From: Deltaproteobacteria bacterium
GTDB taxonomy: Bacteria; Desulfobacterota; Syntrophia; Syntrophales; Smithellaceae
Assembly (NCBI GenBank): GCA_022710585.1
Contig: JAKLGV010000012.1
Coordinates: 1 to 64,000, forward strand
Length of the DNA: 64,000 nt
Direction: 5' to 3'
In this document: positions 26,856 through 35,850 of the stretch, piece after piece
Numbering within the stretch: the stretch's first letter is position 1
How the letters are laid out: each line of letters begins with the position of its first letter
Made by a program: the position numbers and the translations under genes
The notes under the pieces: model-generated
Told to the model about the DNA's origin: nothing
What the model saw: the letters and a program-made list of their open reading frames with translations, nothing else
Databases searched by the model: none

Positions 26856-27812
26856 CTAATTCTTTTTGATATTTTTCCTAATTTCTTCCAGCAAAATCGA
26901 TTTTGCTTTTTCAACATCAACGGCAATCTGTTGCTTCAACCGTTCGGGACTATCGAATTTGATAATATCCCGAAGCTTCTCCACAAACCTGGTATTTAGT
27001 CTTTTCCCTCTGAGATCCCCCGCAAAATCCAACAAATAGATTTCAAAGGTAAAAGAATAATCACCAAAGGTTGGTTTCTCTCCGATATTTAAAGCCGCCT
27101 GATACCGTTTCCCTTCCACGTCCACAAAGGCGGCATAAATGCCCGCCGGTGGCAACAATTCTTTTTCCGGCTCGATATTGGCCGTGGGAAAACCAAGCCC
27201 GGCGCCGCGACCCTTGCCGGATACGACAATCCCCGCGACATTATAATATCTTCCCAAAAGAGTCGTGGCTGCCTTAACATGTCCCTTGAGAATCAGATTT
27301 CTCACCAGCGTGCTGCTGATGATGTCGTTTCCTACTTTAAAAGCATCGACCACCTCAACCGCGAAACCCATTTCCCTGCCGCAGGAAATCAGATAATCGC
27401 TGTTGCCTTGTTTGCCCCGGCCGAAAGCATAATCATGACCCACAATAATTTTTTGGATGGCCAGCTTTTGTCCCAGAAATTCATGGACAAACTGTTCGGC
27501 GGTCACGCGGGAATACTCCATGGTGAAAGGAATGACCAGCACGCCGTCAACACCGCATTTTCCCAGCGCTTTGAGCTTTTCCTCCAGCGTTGTAATAAGA
27601 TAAAAGGGCCTTATGGCCGGATGTAGAATCATTTTAGGGTGGGGTTCAAAGGTTATGACCAGCGATTTTGCCCCAGCCTCTTTCGCCTCCGCCACCAGCT
27701 TCGTACAGATGAACTGATGGCTCAAATGCACACCGTCAAAATTGCCGATGGTAACAAAGGATCCGCGAAAATCTTCGCTTATGTCTTCTATGCCCCTAAA
27801 TACAATCATCAT
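26856..27812 (-). CDS. ribF: Bifunctional riboflavin kinase/FAD synthetase
   Basis: 318 residues. The N-terminal adenylyltransferase domain has TIGNFDGVHLSHQ and later FGRGKQGNSDYL; the C-terminal flavokinase has GKGRGAGLGFPTANIEP and NIGEKPTFG. It makes FMN and FAD from riboflavin in the cytoplasm. The start is set at the first of two adjacent ATGs; a GTG four codons upstream is possible. It is the first gene before asd. Pairing these two genes has no metabolic logic that I can see. Confidence 0.93.
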   Translation of the reverse strand: MMIVFRGIEDISEDFRGSFVTIGNFDGVHLSHQFICTKLVAEAKEAGAKSLVITFEPHPKMILHPAIRPFYLITTLEEKLKALGKCGVDGVLVIPFTMEYSRVTAEQFVHEFLGQKLAIQKIIVGHDYAFGRGKQGNSDYLISCGREMGFAVEVVDAFKVGNDIISSTLVRNLILKGHVKAATTLLGRYYNVAGIVVSGKGRGAGLGFPTANIEPEKELLPPAGIYAAFVDVEGKRYQAALNIGEKPTFGDYSFTFEIYLLDFAGDLRGKRLNTRFVEKLRDIIKFDSPERLKQQIAVDVEKAKSILLEEIRKNIKKN

Positions 27813-27883
27813 TTTATCAAACACTAAAGATTAACAGCGCGGTAACATAACATGTTGGGCATTAAATTCAAGTTCAATTTATC

Positions 27884-27911
27884 TTGACAATAACGCGCTG
27901 ATTAGTATAGT
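27884..27911 (+). promoter_or_regulatory. Promoter of tRNA-Leu
   Basis: TTGACA, a 16-base spacer and TATAGT, ending 13 bases before the tRNA. Confidence 0.75.
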
Positions 27912-27924
27912 GCACTTTCTGCGT

Positions 27925-28011
27925 GCCGAAGTGGCGGAATTGGTAGACGCGCTAGGTTCAGGGTCTAGTGGGAGTACTCCTGTCCGAGTTCAAATCTCGG
28001 CTTCGGCACCA
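27925..28011 (+). tRNA. tRNA-Leu (anticodon CAG)
   Basis: Acceptor stem GCCGAAG pairs with CTTCGGC, followed by discriminator A and an encoded CCA. The D-arm is TGGCGGAATTGGTAGACGC. The anticodon loop is TTCAGGG, giving CAG for the CUG codon. A long variable arm (GTGGGAGTACTCCTGT region) and the T-arm GAGTTCAAATCTC show a class II tRNA. It reads the plus strand alone, with its own promoter and terminator. Confidence 0.97.
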
Positions 28012-28025
28012 TTTGAAAATTAACG

Positions 28026-28055
28026 GGTTAGCCATTCGCTGGCTGACCTTTTTTT
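28026..28055 (+). terminator. Terminator of tRNA-Leu
   Basis: GGTTAGCCA pairs with TGGCTGACC (one G-U) around TTCGC, followed by seven T residues. Confidence 0.9.
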
Positions 28056-28089
28056 ATTGCTCATAGGTTTTATACATTTCCGGAAATAT

Positions 28090-30000
28090 TTAAAGAAACT
28101 GTTTGCCGACCTGCTGACGCGTTTCTTTTTCTCTAAGACGGATGACATTCTCCATCGAGATTAAAATATCACGCTTTTGAAGGAAGCAATCACTGACATT
28201 CTTTTTAAAGATATCGTAGATATACCTTGCTGCCTGCGGATTCAAACGAACATAAATATCAAACACGCTCACTAAAATTTGGGGATTTTTGACATCTCGG
28301 AACCTTAAAGGACTGAGATTCGCGTTGATCTCATTCCACCGGACAAACGCAAAGAGTGACTGGTGAATCAGAATCGCCGCATTTTTTTCAAAATACAAAA
28401 GACGCCATTCATTGCCGTCCTTCAGGAAATCAAAAATAAGATTCATGTTATTATAATGCAGTATCGCGATTCTAAAGGGATATTTCTGCCTGAAACGCCG
28501 GATATTCTCACCGGTTGCGGGCTTCATGGTAAAAGCCAGATAATCCCTGTAAACCTCTCTCTGGAAAGGCCCGTACCGGGGATCAATAAAGACTTTGTAA
28601 TCGGGATAGAGCTTCCACAGCAAATAGCCGCCTATGAAATAATCGTTGAACACAGGCCCAGCCAGCTTATGATTTTTGAGTACCGCCACCTCCTTAACCG
28701 GCACGAAACTGTCCAACTCCTGGCCGAACCAGCTATTATCAGCCTGATATCTTATGGTGATGTAAGAAACGCTTATAAAAAAGAAGGTCAAAGCCAGCAG
28801 AGAAAAGACGGCTGCTCCGGAACCAAGACTTTTCATTTTTAACCGGTGGAAGAGCAGATAGAAAAAGATGAAGAAAAACGCCAGCAGAAGAAAATAGGAT
28901 GTTCTGCCTGTTTCCATCCCCTTCCCATACAAGGCGATACTGACAATCAACAAAGTAAAATCGAATGATTTCTTCCTCACCCATTCATAAATTGAAAGCA
29001 TACATATTGATAAAGTCATGAGGGTCATTATCCAGGCGGCAACGCTGACATACAAAAACGCAATACTCATATGCTTCAGATAAGGCCAGAGGCGGATGTA
29101 GGCTAAAATTAACTTGTCATCCGGCCCCGTATAGTTTTTAGCGCCTATCGCGTTCATCACCGTCGGAAAAAGGCTTTGCAGGTAATCTAATCCGTAGGGA
29201 TTCAGAAGCGTGGCGACTCCAGATAAAGCACACGCGATGCCGAAATGAATCAGATCTTCAGTCGTCAATGATTCCTGTGGGAAAATAATCCTGTTGAGAA
29301 TTTCGCCGATGAAAGAAAGCGCAAGAAAAACCAGACCGACCACAAAAGCGCCGTGCAGATTAACCCAGAGACCGAAAATCAGAGGGTAAAGATAGAATAG
29401 GTGCGGGGTTCTTTTTATCTTGACATAAAACAGGAGAAGCACCGCCCAGCAAAATAAAAGGGGGGAAAATAATTCCGGTTTGTAAAAATTGCAGGATATG
29501 GAGCAGGCGATGCCGATGGCGGCAATGATGGTAATGCTGTTGACGTCCAAACGCCGGTTCATAAGACGAAGGAATAGGTAAAAGGAAAGGAAAACTCCAG
29601 CGAAAATCAGCCATTGAAAAAGCCACAGGCCGAACCCGCCCATCAAATGATAAAATAGATAGACAACAATGCTTCCCAAGCAGGTATTATAAATCCAGGT
29701 CGAATCCGCTGGCGTCCAGGAAAAAATGGCGTGATTTACCGTCAGGGTTTTGTTGGTTATATAATATTTACCAAGCGCCATTTGCCACCAGAGGTCATAG
29801 TCCAGCCGATCCACCGGATAGGCGAGCAAAATCAAGACCGGGACTAGAGCAATGATCAGCCACCTCAGGTACTTTGAAGACATCAGTTTTTCCGAATAAG
29901 CAAAAAATTGTGACCGCCGAGAAAAGTTTTTATCCGTGTGACGAATTGAATCGTCGGCCCCGATCGTATTCTTTTTTTCGTTTGTTTCTTGCTCAACCAT
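28090..30000 (-). CDS. Polytopic membrane protein, possibly GT-C-like, function unknown
   Basis: 636 residues. A 40-residue polar N-terminus precedes about eleven hydrophobic segments (for example WLIIALVPVLILLAYPVD, FGLWLFQWLIFAGVFLSFYL). After TM1 the loop has DYDLWWQMALGKYYI, a conserved aromatic/acidic motif that resembles the first loop of lipid-dependent GT-C transferases. The last 200 residues are soluble and extracytoplasmic (KEVAVLKNHKLAGPVFNDYF, IGGYLLWKLYPDYKVFIDPR). Family members are usually called hypothetical. ATG at 30000 is the first ATG; the frame's opening TTG at 30027 is unlikely. Confidence 0.75.
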   Translation of the reverse strand: MVEQETNEKKNTIGADDSIRHTDKNFSRRSQFFAYSEKLMSSKYLRWLIIALVPVLILLAYPVDRLDYDLWWQMALGKYYITNKTLTVNHAIFSWTPADSTWIYNTCLGSIVVYLFYHLMGGFGLWLFQWLIFAGVFLSFYLFLRLMNRRLDVNSITIIAAIGIACSISCNFYKPELFSPLLFCWAVLLLFYVKIKRTPHLFYLYPLIFGLWVNLHGAFVVGLVFLALSFIGEILNRIIFPQESLTTEDLIHFGIACALSGVATLLNPYGLDYLQSLFPTVMNAIGAKNYTGPDDKLILAYIRLWPYLKHMSIAFLYVSVAAWIMTLMTLSICMLSIYEWVRKKSFDFTLLIVSIALYGKGMETGRTSYFLLLAFFFIFFYLLFHRLKMKSLGSGAAVFSLLALTFFFISVSYITIRYQADNSWFGQELDSFVPVKEVAVLKNHKLAGPVFNDYFIGGYLLWKLYPDYKVFIDPRYGPFQREVYRDYLAFTMKPATGENIRRFRQKYPFRIAILHYNNMNLIFDFLKDGNEWRLLYFEKNAAILIHQSLFAFVRWNEINANLSPLRFRDVKNPQILVSVFDIYVRLNPQAARYIYDIFKKNVSDCFLQKRDILISMENVIRLREKETRQQVGKQFL

Positions 30001-30306
30001 CGATGCAGCAATTAATCCGTGTCTCAAAAAAATATTGATTACCTCATGGCTATCATTGAACGGAAAGATACCATGCCGGCAAACTCCTCTTGATGGATAT
30101 CGAATGTAGCAGAGTTTTCTGTCTTGTCTATAGTAAATATTGTGTCCAATAGATTTTTTATCGGGACAGTCTAATCTTCAGACATCAATCGTTTGCCATC
30201 GGGAATCGTTATAAAATGACGGACTTCCAGACTGAAATGTGGTATAGAGTTCTAGCAACAATCAATTTGCAAATGATTGGAATTTTTTGAAAATAGGAAT
30301 AAATTT

Positions 30307-31227
30307 ATGCGCCTATACCGGACAACCGCATGTTGCATACTATTGATATTCCTCTCACTGTCCATGCTGGGTTGTGAAAGCCGGTATGAAAATTTAGGGC
30401 TCGATGTCTATCAGTATCGCGACACAAAAGATCTGGTAAAATTCGTTTATGACGCTTCGCTGATGATCCAACGGGACGGCCTTCAAAGCGTAAAGCATTT
30501 CAAAAACAGTCGCCAGATTCATTATTCTCCCGACCGCTATCTTTATATTTATTACATAAACGGCGCCAATATCTATCATGCCGGCATGCCGCATCTGGAA
30601 GGAAAGAATCTGTGGGACCTGAAAGATAAGAACGGCAAGAAACCGATCCAGATGGTCATTGCCGCCTTAAACGATAAAAACAATCCTCATGCCTGGATTC
30701 ACTACTCATGGTGGGAGCCGGGGAAATTCTATCCCGTTCCGAAATCGTCATGTCATTTCAAGGTCACAATGCCCAACGGTCAAAAGGTCTTTGTCGGCGG
30801 CGGTTTGAATTATCCTCACGAAGAAAAGGAATTTATCAGAATCATCGTTGATAACGCCGCTCAATTGATTCAAGCAAAAGGCTATGACGCGTTTGCCGAA
30901 ATCGCAGATCCCGCGTCTTCCTATAATTTCCGCGATGTAAAAGTTTTTGCTTTCACGCCGGAGGGCAAGCTGCTGATATCTCCGGTGATGAACGACAGCA
31001 TTGCCGATTTCAAACTGATGGATTGCGTCGATGAAATGGGGCATAAACCATTCGAGAAAGCGTTGCATGGATTGAAGAACAAAGAGTCTGTCTGGGAAGT
31101 TTTTCTTGCCAGAAACCGCTATCAAAGAACGCTGATCAAAAAAAGTTTATACCTGCGCAAAACATCCATTGCCGGCAAGGAAATATATGTCGGCGCGATT
31201 ACAGATCTACCCCAACCACCTGGGTAA
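30307..31227 (+). CDS. Lipoprotein with double Cache-like sensor domain
   Basis: 306 residues. A signal peptide ends in the lipobox SLSMLGC, so the mature protein is lipid-anchored. Two Cache-like units follow, the first with YLYIYYINGANIYHAGMPHL and EGKNLWDLKDKNGKKPIQ, the second with VKVFAFTPEGKLLISPVMND and MGHKPFEKALH. Cache domains bind small ligands outside the inner membrane, usually in chemoreceptors; here there is no signalling output. It lies 12 bases before a nucleobase permease, so it may act as a ligand-binding partner. AGGAA precedes the ATG. Confidence 0.78.
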   Translation: MRLYRTTACCILLIFLSLSMLGCESRYENLGLDVYQYRDTKDLVKFVYDASLMIQRDGLQSVKHFKNSRQIHYSPDRYLYIYYINGANIYHAGMPHLEGKNLWDLKDKNGKKPIQMVIAALNDKNNPHAWIHYSWWEPGKFYPVPKSSCHFKVTMPNGQKVFVGGGLNYPHEEKEFIRIIVDNAAQLIQAKGYDAFAEIADPASSYNFRDVKVFAFTPEGKLLISPVMNDSIADFKLMDCVDEMGHKPFEKALHGLKNKESVWEVFLARNRYQRTLIKKSLYLRKTSIAGKEIYVGAITDLPQPPG

Positions 31228-31239
31228 GTGAGATTGAAA

Positions 31240-32580
31240 ATGGCCGATGATAAAAAATACGAATATACCGTTAACGAAGTGCCGCCGATTGGCCATTTGC
31301 TGTTGTCGGCATTTCAGCACGTTCTGATCATGGTGGTCGCGATCGGCATACCGATCATTTTTGCCGGCCAGCTCAATGAGTCGGCCGCATTCACGGCTTC
31401 TCTGGTCACTTTTTCCATGCTGGCCTCCGGTATCGGCTCCATCATCCAGGCGCTGCGTTTGCCTTACCTGGGTTCCGGTTATTTGTGCCCGAACCTGTGC
31501 GGACCCTCTTATTTGAGTCTCTCGCTTTCCGCGGCCTGGATAGGCGGGCTGCCCCTGATGCGCGGCATCACGATTGTTGCCGGCCTCATCGAGATGTTTC
31601 TCGCACCGGTCATTCAAAAGCTGAAAAGCATCTTTCCGATATACGTTGTCGGTCTGGTGGTCGCGCTGGTCGGCATCAGCATTATTCAAATTTCGGTCAC
31701 ATCTTTTTTCGGCCTGACTTTTCAAGGCGATGCGCTGCGCAACATGGATCTGGTTGTCGGGGCCATTTCCTTATTGATCATGGTTTTCTGCAATATCTGG
31801 GGAAAGGGGTTTGTGAAGATTTATTGTCTGATCATCGGCATTTTTTCGGGCTGGATTCTGGCGATGATTCTTATACCCGAGTATTGGCAGAATCTGCTGT
31901 CTGTAAAAAACAATCCGTTTTTCGCGATGCCGCATTTTCAATCGCTGCTCAATCCCGTCAGCTTCCGTTTCGATCTGCTGATTCCGCTCATTGTCATTGC
32001 CATCGGCAGCACCCTGAAGACTTTCGGCAATCTTCTGGCCGCTCAGAAGATGTCGGAGCCGGAGCTCGATGAGATCAATTTCATACCCATCCGCAACGGC
32101 ATTATTGCCGATGGTCTGGCCACCACTGTTTCAGGATTGCTGGGTTCCATGGCCGTGGATACATCCTCCAGCAATATCGGTCTGGCCGGGGCAACCAAAG
32201 TACTCAGCCGATGGATCAGCGTTGTGGCAGGAGTGATCTTTATTGGGCTGGCTTTTTTCCCGATGCTGACCAACGCTCTATCCCAGATACCCAAGCCGGT
32301 TCTTGGCGCCTCGCTGATTTTCAGCGGTTGCTTTATGATTTGCGCAGGATTGATACAAATGCTGGAAGAAAAATGGGATCAGCGCAAAACCTTTGTCGTC
32401 GGCATTGCATTGTTTTTCGGTTTAAGCACGGCTTTCCTGCCGTCGCTTTATGCCCGGGCGCCGAAATTCATCCAGACTTTTTTTACCGATCCGCTGCCCA
32501 CGGCGACTATTCTTGCCGTAATTTTAAATCAGATTTTTAATCTCGATATTCTTTTTAAAAATATTTTTAAAAGAGATTAG
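31240..32580 (+). CDS. Nucleobase (uracil/xanthine) permease, NCS2 family
   Basis: 446 residues with about 14 membrane segments. Family landmarks are LLLSAFQHVLIMVVAIGIP in TM1, GSGYLCPNLCGPSYLS in TM3, the signature-like segment DGLATTVSGLLGSMAVDTSSSN (split here only by reading) and SNIGLAGATKVLSRW. It imports uracil, xanthine or urate with protons or sodium. A GTG at 31228 would add four residues; ATG 31240 is chosen. It is co-transcribed with the Cache lipoprotein gene. Confidence 0.9.
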   Translation: MADDKKYEYTVNEVPPIGHLLLSAFQHVLIMVVAIGIPIIFAGQLNESAAFTASLVTFSMLASGIGSIIQALRLPYLGSGYLCPNLCGPSYLSLSLSAAWIGGLPLMRGITIVAGLIEMFLAPVIQKLKSIFPIYVVGLVVALVGISIIQISVTSFFGLTFQGDALRNMDLVVGAISLLIMVFCNIWGKGFVKIYCLIIGIFSGWILAMILIPEYWQNLLSVKNNPFFAMPHFQSLLNPVSFRFDLLIPLIVIAIGSTLKTFGNLLAAQKMSEPELDEINFIPIRNGIIADGLATTVSGLLGSMAVDTSSSNIGLAGATKVLSRWISVVAGVIFIGLAFFPMLTNALSQIPKPVLGASLIFSGCFMICAGLIQMLEEKWDQRKTFVVGIALFFGLSTAFLPSLYARAPKFIQTFFTDPLPTATILAVILNQIFNLDILFKNIFKRD

Positions 32581-32784
32581 ATTTTTTGGTTCTGAACAAT
32601 ACCCGGCAATCTGAGGATTTCTGCGGAGCGAAAAGACCGTCACCGACAGAGCGTGACACCGCGAGAGAACGATAATTAAAAAAAGCTGAACTCTGCGATA
32701 AAGTATGATAGAAATCTGCTATATTCATACTGAAAAGAAACTTTTTTTCCGCGGTTTTGAGCTTATGGAAATTAGAATTGGCTG

Positions 32785-33738
32785 ATGAAGACTAAAATTT
32801 CTCACAGCATATCCGTAGTGATACCGGTTTATAACAGTGCAGATTCCCTGCAGGTGTTGATTCAAAGAATCGAACCCGTTTTAAAATCTCTGACGGCTCA
32901 GCACGAACTGATTTTTGTGAACGACGGCAGCAAGGACAACAGCTGGCAGCGCATTCAGGAGCTCTGTGCGTCACATCCGTGGATCACCGGCATCGACCTG
33001 ATGCGCAACTACGGGCAGCATAATGCCCTGCTCTGCGGTATTCGGGCAGCCCGCAACGACATCATTGTGACCATGGATGACGATTTACAGAATCCGCCGG
33101 AAGAAATCCCCAAACTCATAGCGAAATTGATGGAGGCATATGATGTGGTTTACGGCACGCCCGAAAAGGAACAGCACGGATTCTGGAGAGACAGGGCTTC
33201 GCAGATATCAAAACTGATTCTTCAGGAATCGATGGGCGCGGAAACAGCCAGAAAGGCAAGCGCTTTTCGCGCCTTCCGGAAAGATGTGCGCGCGGCTTTT
33301 GATAATTACCAGAGCGCCTATGTTTCCATCGATGTCCTTTTGACCTGGGGGACGACAAAATTCACGGCGATTTCCGTCCGTCATGACACCCGACAGATCG
33401 GCGCTTCGAACTATTCATTCGGAAAACTCGTCACTCACGCCATGAATATGATGACCGGTTTCAGCACGCTTCCTCTGCAACTTGCCAGTCTGATGGGATT
33501 TGCGATTACCTTTTTCGGTTTTTGTGTTCTTGTCTATGTGGTGGGGCGATATTTTATTCAGGGAGCTTCCGTTCCGGGTTTTGCGTTTCTGGCGTCCATC
33601 ATTTCCATTTTCGCGGGGGCCCAGATGTTTTCGCTGGGGATCATGGGCGAATACCTCGCGCGCATGCATTCCCGCAGCATGGGAAGACCACCAAGCGTCG
33701 TCCGTGACACCGTCGGATTGCTGAACAGGAAGGATTAA
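32785..33738 (+). CDS. Glycosyltransferase family 2, polyprenyl-phosphate type
   Basis: 317 residues. The N-terminal GT-A domain has SVVIPVYNSADSLQVLIQRI, FVNDGSKDNSW and the DXD-like MDDDLQNPPEEIPKL. The C-terminal part has two membrane segments (LASLMGFAITFFGFCVLVYVV and FLASIISIFAGAQMFSLG), the layout of ArnC/GtrB/DPM1-type enzymes that load a sugar on undecaprenyl phosphate at the cytoplasmic face. It overlaps the next gene's start (TAATG), so the three-gene run is an operon. Confidence 0.9.
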   Translation: MKTKISHSISVVIPVYNSADSLQVLIQRIEPVLKSLTAQHELIFVNDGSKDNSWQRIQELCASHPWITGIDLMRNYGQHNALLCGIRAARNDIIVTMDDDLQNPPEEIPKLIAKLMEAYDVVYGTPEKEQHGFWRDRASQISKLILQESMGAETARKASAFRAFRKDVRAAFDNYQSAYVSIDVLLTWGTTKFTAISVRHDTRQIGASNYSFGKLVTHAMNMMTGFSTLPLQLASLMGFAITFFGFCVLVYVVGRYFIQGASVPGFAFLASIISIFAGAQMFSLGIMGEYLARMHSRSMGRPPSVVRDTVGLLNRKD

Positions 33739-34478
33739 TGGATTCGGTTTTACCTCACGTATATCTTTCAGACATTGATAAGGAAAGATTTGCTATCGAA
33801 ACAGCCCGGGCACCAGAGGTGACCATTGAAACACTGCAATCTGTTCTCGATTTTTGTTATGAACACACCGTTCAATTACTGATTGCCCGTTGCAATGCCA
33901 GTGATCTGAAAACCGTTCAGGCCATGGAATCCAATGGATTTTTCCTGACCGACACTTTGTTATATTACCAATGTGATATTTTAACGACCCCGGCAGCTCG
34001 TAACGTCCCCCATATAAATATTTCCCCTGTTCACCCCGGTGAAGAAGATATGGTGAAGAACATGGCCTATGAAGCATTTCGCGGCTACATCGGCCACTAC
34101 CACGCGGATCCCAAATTAGATCGACAAAAATGCGATGAAGCGTATGCGTCGTGGGCCTATCGTTCCTGTATTCGGAAAGATATTGCTGATCAGGTTCTTG
34201 TGGCTAAACAGGATGGCTCTTTAAAAGGATTTATCGTATTAAAGATGCATAAACCGGAAGAAGGTCAACTGGTACTTAACGCGGTTCATCCGGAAGCGCA
34301 GGGATCCGGTGTTTATTCCGCGCTCGTATCAGCCGCCAAAGAGTGGTGTTTTCAGCAAGGCGCCAAACGGATCACCACATCAACCCATCTGCCGAACATT
34401 GCCGTACAGAAAGTATGGGCCAGGCATGGATTCTGGTTGACGCATGCGGATTGCACATTTCACAAGTGGTTTGATTGA
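33738..34478 (+). CDS. GNAT acetyltransferase, WecD/RffC-like
   Basis: 246 residues. The C-terminal GNAT core holds FIVLKMHKPEEGQLVLNAVH, then PEAQGSGVYSALVSAAKEWC, which is the acetyl-CoA pyrophosphate loop, and PNIAVQKVWARHGF. The two-part layout and position between a GT2 and a DegT aminotransferase match WecD, which acetylates dTDP-4-amino-4,6-dideoxygalactose. Identity of the sugar is inferred. It starts within the stop of the GT2 gene. Confidence 0.83.
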   Translation: MDSVLPHVYLSDIDKERFAIETARAPEVTIETLQSVLDFCYEHTVQLLIARCNASDLKTVQAMESNGFFLTDTLLYYQCDILTTPAARNVPHINISPVHPGEEDMVKNMAYEAFRGYIGHYHADPKLDRQKCDEAYASWAYRSCIRKDIADQVLVAKQDGSLKGFIVLKMHKPEEGQLVLNAVHPEAQGSGVYSALVSAAKEWCFQQGAKRITTSTHLPNIAVQKVWARHGFWLTHADCTFHKWFD

Positions 34479-34595
34479 TATATAATTTTCATGCGGTGTT
34501 TGCAGGCTTTATGAAGCGTTGCCTCCAATGTTCTCAAATATTGCAACGTCTTGACTGGCAATGTCCAAAATGTATTGAATCATGGAGAGGTTCGT

Positions 34596-35738
34596 ATGTA
34601 TCGCATTCCTTTTAACAAGCCCTTTATTGTCGGCAAAGAACTTTTTTATATCGCACAGGCCGTCATTGATCATAAACACACGGCCGGCGACGGTCTCTTT
34701 ACAAAAAAATGTCAGGCGTGGCTGGAAGAGCGCCTTGGTTCCGGCAAGGTTCTGCTGACGCATTCCTGCACGGCGGCTCTGGAGATGGCAGCCATCCTGG
34801 CGGATATCCAACCCGGCGACGAAGTCATCATGCCGTCCTACACTTTCGTTTCGACAGCCAATGCCTTTGTGCTACGGGGCGGAGTCCCCGTCTTCGTCGA
34901 TATTCGTCCGGACACACTCAATATAGATGAAAGATTGATTGAAGCGGCCGTCACCTCCCGCACGAAGGCCATTGTGCCGGTTCATTACGCCGGAGTGGCC
35001 TGTGCCATGGATACCATTATGGATATCGCCCGACGGCATAAACTTCTGGTCATTGAAGACGCGGCGCAGGGAATCTTATCCGCCTATAAAGGACAGCCGT
35101 TGGGATCGATCGGAAATTTTGGCGCGCTTTCCTTTCACGAAACCAAGAATATCATCTCCGGTGAAGGCGGCGCGCTGGTCGTCAACGACACGCGCTTTGC
35201 TGAACGGGCAGAGATGATCCGCGAGAAGGGCACCAATCGCAGCAAGTTTTTCCGCGGACATGTGGATAAATACACGTGGGTGGATATCGGATCATCTTAT
35301 CTGCCAAGTGACATCGTCGCCGCGTTTCTTTATGCTCAAATGGAGAACGCCGAACAGATTATCGCAAGACGGAATTTGATTTATGATTTATACAGAACAA
35401 AATTACAGCCTTTAGCGGATAACGGTTTGCTGCGACTTCCTTTAATTTTTGATGACTGTTGCAGCAACGGTCATATTTTTTATATGATCACTAAATCGCT
35501 GGAGGAAAGAATAAATCTGACTGAATTTTTGAAACAGGAGGGCATCATGGCTGTTTTTCATTATGTGCCTCTGCACAGTTCCCCGGCGGGGAAATTATTC
35601 GGACGAACTTGTGGGACCATGAACGTCACCGAGACCGTCAGCGACTGTCTGCTGCGACTGCCTCTCTATTATGAAATGACGGAAAAAGACGTTGGTTTCA
35701 TTACGGAAACGATAAGGAAATTTTATCAGTGCGCCTGA
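34596..35738 (+). CDS. wecE: DegT/DnrJ/EryC1 aminotransferase, WecE-like
   Basis: 380-residue PLP enzyme. Order: IPFNKPFIVGKELFYIAQAV at the start, the cofactor segment EVIMPSYTFVSTANAFVLRG, VIEDAAQGILSAYKG, and the PLP Lys in SFHETKNIISGEGGAL (about 183). It transaminates a dTDP-4-keto-6-deoxyhexose. Length and start match WecE/RffA of enterobacterial common antigen. GGAGAGG sits six bases before the ATG, and 117 bases separate it from the GNAT gene. Confidence 0.9.
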   Translation: MYRIPFNKPFIVGKELFYIAQAVIDHKHTAGDGLFTKKCQAWLEERLGSGKVLLTHSCTAALEMAAILADIQPGDEVIMPSYTFVSTANAFVLRGGVPVFVDIRPDTLNIDERLIEAAVTSRTKAIVPVHYAGVACAMDTIMDIARRHKLLVIEDAAQGILSAYKGQPLGSIGNFGALSFHETKNIISGEGGALVVNDTRFAERAEMIREKGTNRSKFFRGHVDKYTWVDIGSSYLPSDIVAAFLYAQMENAEQIIARRNLIYDLYRTKLQPLADNGLLRLPLIFDDCCSNGHIFYMITKSLEERINLTEFLKQEGIMAVFHYVPLHSSPAGKLFGRTCGTMNVTETVSDCLLRLPLYYEMTEKDVGFITETIRKFYQCA

Positions 35739-35850
35739 CTCATTCGAAGGACAATGAAACTGGCCTTGTATCAATAAAAAACTTGATAAAAAATATTGCG
35801 GCATGTAAAGTCTTCTCCAAAGAAAGATTCTTTTTCAGAGAATAAGCATT

